In this document: piece after piece, positions 28,401 through 40,400 of the stretch
Layout of the letters: each line of letters opens with the position of its first letter
How positions within the stretch are numbered: position 1 is the stretch's first letter
Assembly: GCA_963377175.1 (NCBI GenBank)
Contig: CAUJNA010000591.1
Span: forward strand, 531,501 to 595,500
Length of the DNA stretch: 64,000 bases
Reading direction: 5' to 3'
DNA from: Effrenium voratum
Taxonomy: Eukaryota > Sar > Dinophyceae > Suessiales > Symbiodiniaceae
Notes under the pieces: model-generated
The model's database searches: none
The model's input: only the letters and a program-made list of their open reading frames with translations
Told to the model about the DNA's origin: nothing
Translations under genes and position numbers: made by a program

Positions 28401-31400
28401 CGCAGGAGATGGGGCGTCAACCAGCAAGGGACCTGGGGTCAAAACGATGCCCCAAAAAGCCACCTTAGAACCCGATTTTTGGTGGGTTTCGGGGGGAAAG
28501 GGAAAGACACCCATTCTTGTGGGTGGGCCATTTATCAACAAAACTCAGGCACAAAGCGAACAGAGGAAAAGCATTGAAGAGGCCAAGGGGCCCTTTGACC
28601 AGTTGGATCTGGTGAGCAGCTTCAAGGCAAAACGGCGCAGCTCTCGAGTTGCTCACAGGTTGTGAGAGGCTGGGGGTTGAGCAGAACCAGATTTCCCGGG
28701 GCTCCCTTACCAGCCGAAGTCACAATTTAAACGGCCCAGTTGGTGATGCTTAAAACCACCGAAAGGGGAAAGGGAACCCTGACTTGACAACTTGATGGAT
28801 CTATTGGTGGGAGCCAATGATTCGCAAACGCCAGTTTTGGAGGTAACAAGTTGGAAGTTTGGGGGACCTGGGAAGAATCGGCGCATCTAGGGCGGGGGGA
28901 AGCCTCTTAAAATGAAATGACTGAGACGAACCAAAGTACCAGAAAATGCAGAATCAGCAAGTCAAAACGCACATTCTCTTTGCGCAAGTGAGGTCTCTAA
29001 CTCAACTCTAGCCGTATGCAGGCTGGCCTTCAAGAAAGCCATCATTTGTGAGTTGCTTGGGGATACCTTCCATGGCATGGGGCAACATGGATATGGGACC
29101 AAATGAAACCACCAGGATATGGATCACGGGTTTTAGTCCTTGGATCCATTTGCCAGGGCAAGCTGTGTTGGGGTTACCCTATGTTTGACAACCACAGCCG
29201 CGTACCTGAGGTTTTGGTCTTGACATTGCTTCAATGCCGACCCTCGGACCTAAGCACCCAGCTCGTCGCAGGGCGGTGGCAGCATCTGCTTGAAGATCCG
29301 CTTCTGCCTCGCCAAATGTCACCAATGAACATGCGACACGCCAGGTCCGGCATTCTAGGATCACCCACACAAGGCAGAACAAGATGCAGAACCTTCTAGA
29401 AGGTTGCTAATTTCCCCTTCAGCAGTGGTTTCGGGGTGGGATGCCTGGGTTGCTAAAGGTGATGTATCTAATTTCCCCTTCACTGGTTCCGGGGTGGGAT
29501 GCCGGTTGGCCGGTTGGAGGCACGGAGAACTTACTGGACACGGCCCAGGGTTCTGGACGGATCTGTTGTAGCAGTCAGCTCACCACTTGGTCAACATGCA
29601 ACCTTGAAGCTGTGGCTTGCATGTGTTCTGCCATCATCGATTGGCGAATGTATAACAAAGCGCCATGCCAGTTCCCGCCATGTTCCTTTGAGTCTGTAAA
29701 GGGCGGGCCCCCGTAGCACCTACTATGGTAGCTAGAAGCGCTGGAAGAGATGCTAGTATGTGCGTCTGTCTTTTTCTGTGTCTCTGTGCGTCTGTGTGAC
29801 TGCATATCTGCAAGGCTGCGTGTCTGCGTGTCTGCCTGTCTGCTTGTCGGTGTGTCTGCGTGTGTGCCGTGTAAAGCTCGGCACTGGTTGCTCCAACGGG
29901 AAACAAAAGGAAAACACCGAAGCCATTTGCTACTTAAGCGAAACAAAAGCAGCGCCGCAGCCATTTGCCACTGCTTGGTCCAAAGAAAAACTGGGTTGCC
30001 CTCAGATCCCCCGCTAACAGTTTAACTTTTAGTGGGTTAAATGGAAACTACCACTAAACACTAAAAGGCTAAAAAGCTAAAAAGAAAACGGAAGCCGATT
30101 GTTGGGTCAAATGGCTTAACTCCTCACTCGCTCGCCAACACGGGCGCCTAGTGCGCTCGATGATCAGCAGCTCCGCCTCTGAGGCCGGGAGACCTGCACC
30201 TGGCGCAAAAATCGGTCGACGCTGCTCCCAGTCAGTTGTGCCACCCCTCCACTGGTGCGGTTTGGGGGGGGTTGATTCCTCATTCTTTTCAACCATCGTT
30301 CTTTTCAAAAACCAGCTGTTTCCCCTGGGGTTCTGATGGTTTACTGGAAAGAAGCATCCCTGGAAAGAATGGGGAAGTGTCCCCTAGAATTGTGGCATCC
30401 CTCCACTGGTGTTTGGAGGGAATGACAAACCAATACACTACATGTGAGTCCCAATGAAAACCCGGTATTAAAATGGTCGCAATCCCAGAACCATGCCTGA
30501 AGAATTAAAAAGACGGCGGCCGCAACTCTTTGTGGCAGGGGGACTGCACCTTACAAACCTTCAACCCCCGAAGCGGTTTTGAGCACGCGACTCACGGCTT
30601 TGTAAGCCACGACCAGAGTAAGGGCACCCAAATCTCATGTGCGAACAGTGGCAATGACCGTCTCAAGCCCCCGGGTTGACGATCCCAACCCAACGCTTGG
30701 ATCTGGATGGACCCTATGGCGCTTGAGCTGTGGAAGTCGAAGCAAACAGCAATTTAGGCGAATGAGCTCACATTTTGCGATTGTGCCATGGCGGTGGACC
30801 AGAAGGTAAAGGTGGGGAGGTTGGGGGGCGGTTGCTTGAACATGCCCACCAAACTGCTGACCGCCACTTCTGCCACTGAAAAATCTGCGCCAAAAGCTTG
30901 GTTAGGTCAGAATTTCGCCATATCTCCGGGTACACAGCTTCCAAAGGTTCTGCAAATTCAGCACATGGCAATTCCAAGTTCTGAATTGAGGGATGCCCCG
31001 GTGGCATATTGTACTTCTTGGTGGCCACACCACGTCGGGTGGGTTCAACTTCTTCCTCAAAGGAAGAAATCTACAAACATGGAACCAGAGGGAAATCTAC
31101 ATGGAACCAGCTGAGAGGGAAAGGGACCAAAACGATGTTGAGACTGAAATGCCTTCAGACGTGGGAGGATCATTACCAACAGGAGCTTCTAGTACCAACT
31201 GGTTCATTGGATGTACAGGGTAGGCTACTGCCGCGTTCCCCGTCTTCCCTTCAAACACCACCCAGCTCCCGCGGCGGTTTTCGCATGACAGGAACCCGGG
31301 CCATAGGTGAGGTGAGTGAGCTGCAGCACCTCCGGCACCTGCGGACAACCGTCGCCGCTTCTTCTGGGCTCCAAATCGGTGCCAGAGCCACAGAGCCGCA

Positions 31401-34400
31401 GGATCTCTTGCCAAAGTAGCAGCCAATGGAACCTTTGAAGAACCCTTGAACAAGTGAGGGGGCGTCCATCCCGGGAAAAGCCCAGGAGGCCGTGGTCCGA
31501 GGTTGAGTGAGTTCGATAGGGCAATGGACCTGAATGCGTCTCTCACGTCCTGCTTAGCCGTCTGATCGTCAAGACGTTCTGATATCCGAAGTGAACAGTC
31601 AACAGCTACGAGGAGTCAATGTGTAGACCACTGTAACAGACTGTATATACTCTCCCTCCGGCTAACACAGCAACTGTGGGAGCGTACCAGCAAAATCAAC
31701 TTCCTCTTGACGTGACCCCCTGTCAGTTGCCATGTTAGTGCAAAACAATATTATATATATATATATATGAATCATAATATTATATTACATATATATATAT
31801 ATGTACAAATTAAATAGATGTATCTCTTTCCAGTAACGGGCTTTGACATCTCTTCCCAGGAGTTCACAAGCCTAAGTTGGCACCTGGCCTAGAGTGTCCC
31901 AGCTAGCATGATAGTTAGGCCGTGGGACCTTCTCTTTGGAACGCTCACCATGGTAACATGACAGCTAGCATGCTTGGAGGATTCTCATTCCAGTCAGGAT
32001 TTCCTGATGTCAACTCCGGACAATCCCGGAGGGCCAGACTTATTCAAGGAACCCCTCTGCAATAGACTAATCCCTGCTAAAACAAATAGCCTTACTGTGA
32101 TTGGTACGGTCGGATTCATCCGTTGCATTGCCTTAGTTGTCAAATGATGACTTTGCAACTGGTTGCCTGCAGTGTCTGCCAAGAAGCGCCAGAAAGGCCG
32201 ACAAACCTCCCGCAAACCCAACTGCATGGCAAAACGTGTTGCGCCTGCATCGTCCTCTCATCCGCAAGAAACACAGAAGTCCCCCCAAGGACCTGCGACC
32301 TGCGCTTTCTGCGCTTTGGATCTGCCTGGTTGGCCGGGATCTGGTAGTCCGGCGAGTAGGGCACCGTCTGAGCCTCTGACCTGAACATCCAACTGCCAGG
32401 TTGTTCAGGGATCCGGATGCAGAAAAAACACCTGAACATTGCAACTTGTCAATGGTGGCTTCCCTTTATTCTGGTAGAAAAAGCCATGTTTCAAATGGTT
32501 CAGAGTGTACCCCGGCTAACCCCTAACCTAACCTCCGCCCCGGAAAAGGGGTTCGGGTTCGGGTTCGGGTTCGGGGCCGGGTTCTTGGTGGGGGGGGGGG
32601 GTTCGGGTTCGGGTTCGGGTTCGGGTTCGGGTTCGGGTTCGGGTTCGGGCTCTGGGCCGGGCCGCTTGGGGGGGGGGGGAGGTTCGGGTTCGGGTTCGGG
32701 TTCGGGTTCGGGTTCGGGTTCGGGTTTGGTTGGGCTTCTTTTTTCTGGGGGGGGGGGGGGGTTCGGGTTCGGGGGGTTGGGTGGCGGGTTCGGGATTGGG
32801 TTCGGGTTCGGGTTTGGGTTTGGGCTTCTTTTTTGTTGGGGGGAGGGGGGTTCGGGTTCGGAGTTCGGGTTCGGGTTCGGGTTCGGGTTTCGGGTTCGGG
32901 TTGGGTTCGAGGTTTCGGGCTGGGTGGCCGGGGCCCGGCCCGCGTGGTGGGGGGGAAGGGGAGGTTCGGGGTTGGTTCGGGTTCGGGTTCGGTTCGGGTT
33001 CGGGTGTTCGGGTTCGGGTTGGGTTGGGTTCTTTTTTGGTGAGGGGGGGGGGGGGTTGGGTTTGGGTTGGGGTTTGGGTTCGGGTTCGGGTTCGGGCTCT
33101 GGGTTGGGGGGGGAGGTTCGGGGTTGGGTTCGGGTTCGGTTCAGGGTGTTTGGGTTGGGTTATTTTTGGGGGGGGGGGGGGTTCGGGTTTGGGTTTGGGT
33201 TCGGGTTGTTCGGGTTCGGGTTCGGGTTCGGGTTCGGGTTCGGGCTCGGGCTCGGGCCGCTTGGGGGGGGGGGGGGTGGGAGGTTCGGTTTTCTTGGTTC
33301 GGTTTGGGTTCGGGTTTGGGTTGGCTTCTGTTTGGTAGTGGGGGGGGGGGTGGAGGTTCGGGTTACGGGCTTGGGGCCGGGCCGCTTGGCGGGGGGGGGG
33401 GGGGAGGTTCGGGTTCGGGTTCGGGTTCGGGCTGGGTTCGGGTTTGGGTTGGGCTTTTTTTTGTGGGGGGGGGGTTTCGGGTTTGGGTTTGGGTTCGGGT
33501 TCGGGTTCGGGCTCGGGTTCGGGTCGGCTCGGGCTCGGGGGCTGGCGGGCTTGGGGGGAGGGGGAGGTTCGGGTTCGGGTTCGGGTTCGGGTTCGGTGTT
33601 CGGGTTTGGGTTGGGCTTCTTTTTTGTGAGGGGGGGGGGGGGGTTGGGTTTGGGTTGGGGTTTGGGTCGGGTTCGTGTTCGGTTTTGTGGTGGGGGGGCG
33701 GGGGGGGGGTTCGGGGTTCGGGTTCGGGTTCGGTTCGTGTTCGGGTGCGGGTTCTTGGTGGGGGGGGGGGGGAGGGTTCGGGTTCGGGTTCGGGTTCGGG
33801 TTCGTGTGCGGCTCTTGGGTTGGCTACGTTTTTTGCGCGGTGGGGGTGGGGGGGGGGGGGGGGTTCGGGTTCGGCTTCGGGTTCGGGTTCGGGTTGGGCT
33901 TCTTTTTTGTGGGGGGGGGGGGGTTCGGGTTCGGGTTCGGGTTCGGGTTCGGGTTCGGGCTCGGGTTCGGGCTCTGGGCCGGGGTTCGGGTTCGGGTTCG
34001 GGTTCGGCTTCCTTTTTGTGGGGGGGGGGGGAGGGTTCGGGTTCGGGTTTTTTTTTTGGGTTTTTTTGGGTGCTTCTTTTTTGTGGGGGGGGGGGGGGGG
34101 GGGGTTCGGGTTCGGGTTCGGGTTCGGGTTCGGGTTCGGGTTCGGGCTCGGGTTCGGGTTCGGATTCGGGTTCGGGTTCGGGTTCGGGTTCGGGTTCGGG
34201 CTCTGGGCCGCTTGGGGGGGGGGGGGGGAGAGGTTTCGGGTTCGGTGTCGGGTTCGGGTTCGGGTTTCGGGTTCGGGTTCGGTCTCGGGTCTCGGGTTTG
34301 GGGTGTTTTTTTCGGCGAGGGTTCGGGGTTTTTTGGGTGGGCTTTCTTTTTTTTGTTGGGGTTTGTGGGGGGGGGGGGAGTGGGGGGTTGGGGGTTTGGG

Positions 34401-37400
34401 TTGGGGTGTGGGCTCTTTGGTACGGGCTCTGGGGGGGTGGGGGGGGAGGTTTTCGGTGGTCGGGTTCGGGTTCGGGTTCGGGTTCGGGCTGCGCCCCCCC
34501 AACCCCCCCGCCTATGTTTCGCGGGCTGCGCCCCGCCCAACCCCCCCGCCTCTGTTTGGCGGAGCCCGGCGTTCTTCGTCGTTCTTGGGGTGGAGGCTGC
34601 GCCCCGCCCAACCCCCCCGCTATGTTTGGCGAAGCCCGACGTTCTTCGTCGTTCTTGTTCAGTTCTATCATGGGGGGGGCTGCGCCCCCCCCCAACCCCC
34701 CCGCCTTTGTTTCGCGGAGCCAAACGTACTTGGTCGTTCTTGTTCAGCTCTATCATGGGGGGGCTGCGCCCCCCCCAACCCCCCCGCCTATGTTTGGCGG
34801 GCTGCGCCCCGCCCAACCCCCCCGCCTCTCTTTGGCTTCTTCGTCGTTCTTGTTCGTTTCTATAATGGGGGGGGCTGCGCCCCCCCAACCCCCCGCCTCT
34901 GTTTTTGGCGAAACCCGACGTTCTTCGTCGTTCTTGTTCAGTTCTAGCGGGGGGCTGCGCCCCGCCCAACCCCCCCGCCTCTGTTTGGCGAAGCCCGACG
35001 TTCTTCGTCGTTCTTGTTCAGTTGTATCATGGGGGGGGCTGCGCCCCCCCCCTCCCCCCCGCTATGTTTGGCGGAGCCAAACGTTCTTGGTCGCTCTTGT
35101 TCAGCTCTAGCATCGGGGGGCCGCGCCCCCCCCCAACCCCCCCGCCTATGTTTAACGCAGCCCGACGTTCTTCGTTGTTCTTGTTCAGTTCTATAATGGG
35201 GGGGGCTGCGCCCCCCCAACCCCCCCGCCTATGTTTGGCGGGCTGCGCCCCGCCCAACCCCCCCGCCTCTGTTTGGCGGAGCCCGGCGTTCTTCGTCGTT
35301 CTTGTTCAGTTCTATCATGGCGGGGGCGCACCCCCCAACACCCCCGCCTATGTTTGACGGAGCCCGAATTCGTTGTTCTTGTTCAGTTCTATAATGGGGG
35401 GGCTGCCCCACCCCCCAGCCCCCCCGTGTTTGGCGGAGCCAGACGTTCTTGGTCGTTCTTGTTCAGTTCTATCATGGGGGGGCAAGGCCTCCGTGGACTC
35501 GAAGCCGTACCTGCTGTGCAATGTCGGTGTGCAGCGAGGCCCAGAGCAGACCCGCCTCTTGGCGGCGCTCTTCAGGAAGGCTGCCTCGGAGGAGATGCTC
35601 ACAAAGGAGGCCGTGGTCACATTCAGAAACCAGCTGCAGGTCTAGGCAGCGCACGACCCCACGGAGAGCGACCCTGATTCGTGCTTATAAGACAAAAAAC
35701 TTAAGATTGTCTCGCTTTTTTTTTTTTCGGAACTGCAGGTTTGTTTCTCTAGCTTGCGTGTGACATCAGGTTTGTTTCTCTAGCTTGCATGCCCAGCTGG
35801 CTCCTGCTGCCGCGATGTGTTTGGCTCAAAAGGGCTCACGCCAATGGCCGCACGCTGGTACGTCACCAACGTGCCGAGCGGGTGGACCGCGCGGGCGCTG
35901 GAGCTCGCGCTGCCGGTGAGCAGCTTGCATGTCAACCGGCAGCGCCAAGCCCACACTGGTCTGGTGTCGGTCGTGTGTGAGTGCTCGCTAGAGAACACGG
36001 CGCTTCTGCGCCAGCTGGTGGCAGCGTATGGCTGGTGGGGGGGGGGGGTTCGGGTTCGGGTTCGGGTTCGGGTTCGGGTTCGGGTTCGGGTTCGGGCCTC
36101 TTTTTTTTTAGGGGGGGGGGGGTTCGAGTTCGGGTTCGGGTTCGGGGGGGGACCCCTTTTTTTTTTTTGGTGGCCGTGGGGGGGGGGCGGGGGGGGGGTA
36201 TCGGGTTCGGGTTCGGGTTCGGGTTCGGGTTTAGGGGTAGGTGTTCGGGTTCGGGTTCGGGTTCGGGGTTCGGGTTTGGGTTCGGGTTGGGGGCACGGGG
36301 GGGAGATGGGTTCGGGTGCGGGTTCGGGTTCGGGCTCAGGTTCGGGTTCGGGCTCGGGCTCGGGTTCGGGTTCGGGCTCGGCCCCTTTTTTTTGGGTTGG
36401 GTTCGGGTTCGGGTTCGGGTTCGAGTTCGGGTTAGGGTTCGGGCTTCCTTTTTTTTGTGGGGGGGGGGGGGGGGGGGTTCGGGTCGGGTTCGGGTTCGGG
36501 GTTCGGTGTTCGGGTTCGGGCTCGGGTTGGGGGGGGGGGTTCGGGTTTGGGTTGGGTTCGGGTTCGGGTTCGGGTTCGGGTTCGGGTTCGGGTTCGGGTT
36601 CGGGTTCGGGGGGTGGGGGGGTGGTTTCGGGTCGGAGAATTGGATGAAACTATGGGTATAACTGTATGAGGCTTCAATTGCACGCGGTTCGGGTTCGGGT
36701 TCGGGTTCGGGCCTTTTTCTTTCTTTTTTGGGGTGGGGGGGGGGGTTCGGGTTCGGGTTCGGGTTCGGGTTCGAGTTGGGGTTCGGGTTCGGGTTCGAGT
36801 TCGGGTTCGGGCCCCTTTTTTTTTGTGGCGGGGGGGGGGGGGGGTTCGGGTTCGGTGTTCGGGTTCGGGTTCGGGTTAGGGTTCGGGTTCGGGTTCGCGG
36901 TTCGGGTTCGGGTTCGGGTTCGGGTTGTGGTTCGGGCTCGGGTTGGGGGGGGGGGGGGGGGGTTCGGGGTTGGGTTCGGTGTTCGGGTTTTCCGGTTGGG
37001 TTCGGCGTTCGCGGTTTGTTTCGGGTTCGGGTTCGGGTTCGGGTTCGGGTTCGGGTTCGGGTTCTGCCCTCTTTTTTTTTGGTGGGGGGGGGGTGGGTTC
37101 GGGTTCGGGTTCGGGTGTCGGGCACGGGCCCCTTTTTTTTTAGGGGGGGGGGGGTGTCGGGTTCGGGTTGGGGGGGGTTCGAGGTTCGGGCCTTTTTTTT
37201 TTTTTTTGGGGGGGGTGGGGGTTCGGGTGTCGGGTTCGGGTTCGGGTTCGAGTTCGGGTTCGGGTTCGGGCCCTTTTTTTTTTGTGGCGGGGGGGGGTTC
37301 GGGTTTGGGTTCGGGTTCGGGTTCGGGTTCGGGTTCGGGTTCGGGTTCGGGTTCGGGTTCGGGTTCGGATTCGGGTTCGGGTTCGGGTTCGGGTTCGGGT

Positions 37401-40400
37401 TCGGGTTCGGGTTCGGGTTCGGGTTCGGGGTTCGGGATTGGGGGGGGGGGGGGGTCGGGGCGGGGGTCGGGTTCGGGTTCGGGTTCGGGTTCGGGTTCGG
37501 GTTCGGGTTCGGGGGGTTGGGGGGGGGGGGGGGGGGGTTCGGGTTCGGGTTCGGGGGGTTCGGGTTCGGGTCGGGTTCGGGTTCGGGTGGGGTACCTAAT
37601 GAAATGGTTGCAACATGTATCTTTTAAGGAGCCCTGGGTAAATTGCAGGAAATCGAACCACAACTTCCTGTGTGGGTCATTGATTATTTTTGAGGCTCCC
37701 CCAAGCAATTTGTGGGACTGAAATAAAGCAAAGCAGTCTCAGGCTGTTTTGGCAGCATGGCCGCGACACGGTTGCTCCATTGGGTACCCCGGTTTTCGTT
37801 TCTATTGAGTGGGGTTGCCACGTGCTAACCCTTTGGACATCTGCTGCCAGAGCCCTTTTATGTAAGGGGATGTAAGGAAATCAGCGGTTTTGGGAATGGG
37901 TGCTGTTTGCAGAGATCTTCTGACTTCTCAGTACTCGGAAGCCAGAACTAGTGGACCAGCAGAGAGATTGTAATTGCTATATAACTGGATGACGAAGGGT
38001 TGGAACATAGCCCGAACACAACAAACTTGAGCTAGTAGCCGCATTTTTCGGGTAGATAATGATGTTGGCAAAACGTACCCTTTGATTAATCGGGTACCGA
38101 CATTGGCTGGTCCCATAGACATATTATAACCCAATTGACTCATCTGAACGACGGAATCGTTCGGAGGACAAAAGTGATTTATCCATGGTTTATTTCATTT
38201 TATTTCTACCATCTATAGACTTATATTGTTTTTACCTAGCTCATCTTTCAAGGAGCTCACTTGTTGGGGCAGCATTGCAGTCCGCCGGCTGGATTCATCC
38301 AGTACAAGCACCACACACGAACCCGTCGGCCCAAGGATGTGGACGAAATATGTCGGATTCTTTTAGGGCCTCTTCTCACTTAAGTGGACTGCCAGCAAAA
38401 CCTGAACTTTGTGTTTGCCACTAAACCCGTCCAAACCCACAAAAGCTTAAAGTCCAGGAACTCGGGGAGAGTGCGTTGCATAGCAAAGCCTTCCAACTCC
38501 TAAGACATATGATATGTGACAGGGGTCACTTCCAAAGTTGATCAATTTGGGCTCCAACTAGGGGGCCCCACAATGTTAACCTTGGTTTCCGTGAAGCCAA
38601 GCACAAAAAGGGTATCCTGAACAACTCACACTCGCAACGAACGCCCCTTTAGGTCCAACATGGTCCAACAAAGTGCAGCTGAGGCCAAGTTCCAAAATAC
38701 ACAAGCTATGGACAAGGATAAAAATCTAGAAGAAACACATATCCAGAAAGGGACCGCACAAACATCAACGATTCGGTTGCAGCGGTTTCGCCAACATAGT
38801 AGGTACATAACTATAACCCTTGTTCCATGTTTTGTTTTGCGCGGTAGTTATGGCAACTTGAAGAAGCATTGGGAATGCAAACCTATGGTAGAATTGACTC
38901 CGGGTTGAGGTCCAAGAAAGCGACTGCCGTGCTTGAAACGCCAACCTTCGGAGTTTGTTCCCCTCTGCCAACCTGGGTCCATCAAACGTGCAAAACCTAC
39001 CCATGGATTCAAAGGGGTCTAGCCCCAGATGCCCAGTGGCCATGGCAAAAAAAAGGCATCCTTGTTTGCTTGGTTGAGTTAATTCGGGGAACCCTTCCCA
39101 AAAAAAGGACAGAAGGGCGGAATCCACTGGGCAACCGGGTAGCGCCAAATCAAATGAGAACAGGTCGCACCCACGTGTCGTGGGCTTTGAGACCACGGGG
39201 CTCTTTTTCGACTCGCGTCTCCCGCATCTCCCGGCAGGTCCCGGGCTCTCGGAACATGGACTGCGTGGCCACCGTCTTGGTCGGCGGCTCCGAGGCCATG
39301 GTACCTGGACGTCCGACCAAGGCCACACGTTTGACCAAAAAGAACCGTTTTTTTTGGTCCAGTCCAAAAGGGATTTCTGGGAAGGAAGATATCCAGTGGT
39401 TTTTGAAGGGGAACAAATATACTAGTATACTAGCTCGTCTATTCTGAGGAAAAGAGAAGAACCACCTTTTTGGTTGGGATGGAAAAGTCTGGCAGACGGG
39501 CCCATACATCCCAAATGGTCCAAAGGTGGCTCTTTTCCCCCCAAGCATACAGCCAGGGGCGGTCACCAAGCTGATCCGCACGCCAAAATCAATATTCGCG
39601 AAGTATCTGCCGCGTGTCACCAAAGCGCATGCACCATTGGTCCATCGTTCCGGGGTTCTTTTGCTCCCCAAGTCTGGAGTGAGCAACCCAGTTGATCTTT
39701 TGGCCCTGGGCTAAGAGAGGAGCAAGCCCTCCTCAAATGGTGTCTTTTGAAGCAAGGAGGGGGGGCCGTCAACCTAGGAAAAGTCACAGAGCCACCACAA
39801 CTCAACAGAACTACTTCCCTTTGCCAAAGGCAGTGGAGGATCATTTGCCCATGCGGTCATAACGTCCATGCAAAAGCAAGAATGTAGGAACCAGCTTTAG
39901 TCTTTCGCAGGAAGCCCTGTCTTCCCCTCCCAACACCGCGACTACAGTTTACCTTTGTACAACGCTATGGGTCCACACAACTGCTTCGAGGTCAGCTGGC
40001 GCAAAGACGATAGTTCACGTGGCGATGTGAATCAAGCTCATATGCAGGTGTCCTTCTGGAAGAATCATGTTCAAGGTTCACTCCCTCTCTTTTTTTCGTT
40101 GAGCTTCAGTGTCTCGTCCCAACTCGTCCCGACGAAAAGAACTGACAGAAATGCGATAAAACAGATGGTCCAAGGCCTGGACATCACCTCCTAGCTTACC
40201 CGGCTGGACCACAACCCAGGGTTTGGTTCGTGTATGGCTGAAGTCTTTGGGATGATCGCAACCCTCCGCCTGAAAGACCCACGGACCGGCTGGTTGGGCC
40301 TTCCGCTGGGAAGCTGCCGTGGTTGGACTTGAAGGCGTACTGCACGATGTGGGGCAGCCTCGGCGAGGCTCAAATCCTCGAACATTGGACGCGGGCTCGC

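Noticed and set aside
32417..35110. Gly/Ser/Phe-rich ORF of about 900 codons and its Pro/Asn/Arg-rich antisense partners
   Set aside because: Pure translation of GGGTTC hexamers and poly-G blocks; there is no start context or splice evidence.
32548..37593. GGGTTC arrays as a chromosome end
   Set aside because: Unique sequence and exons lie on both sides and the repeat is not TTAGGG or TTTAGGG; at most it has an interstitial telomere-like edge.
35932..37721. 300-400-codon ORFs over the second hexamer array
   Set aside because: Same reason: repeat translation on both strands.
39150..39686. Single 178-codon minus-strand ORF
   Set aside because: It reads through an intron; only the [13 protein letters not shown] part belongs to CFAP91, and the rest lacks coding bias apart from a weak segment near 39.6 kb.
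40300..40400. tRNA-like segment (GGCTCAAATCCTCG resembling a B box)
   Set aside because: No matching acceptor stem or anticodon arm; the region reads as a coding exon on the other strand. No tRNA or rRNA gene was found in the window.
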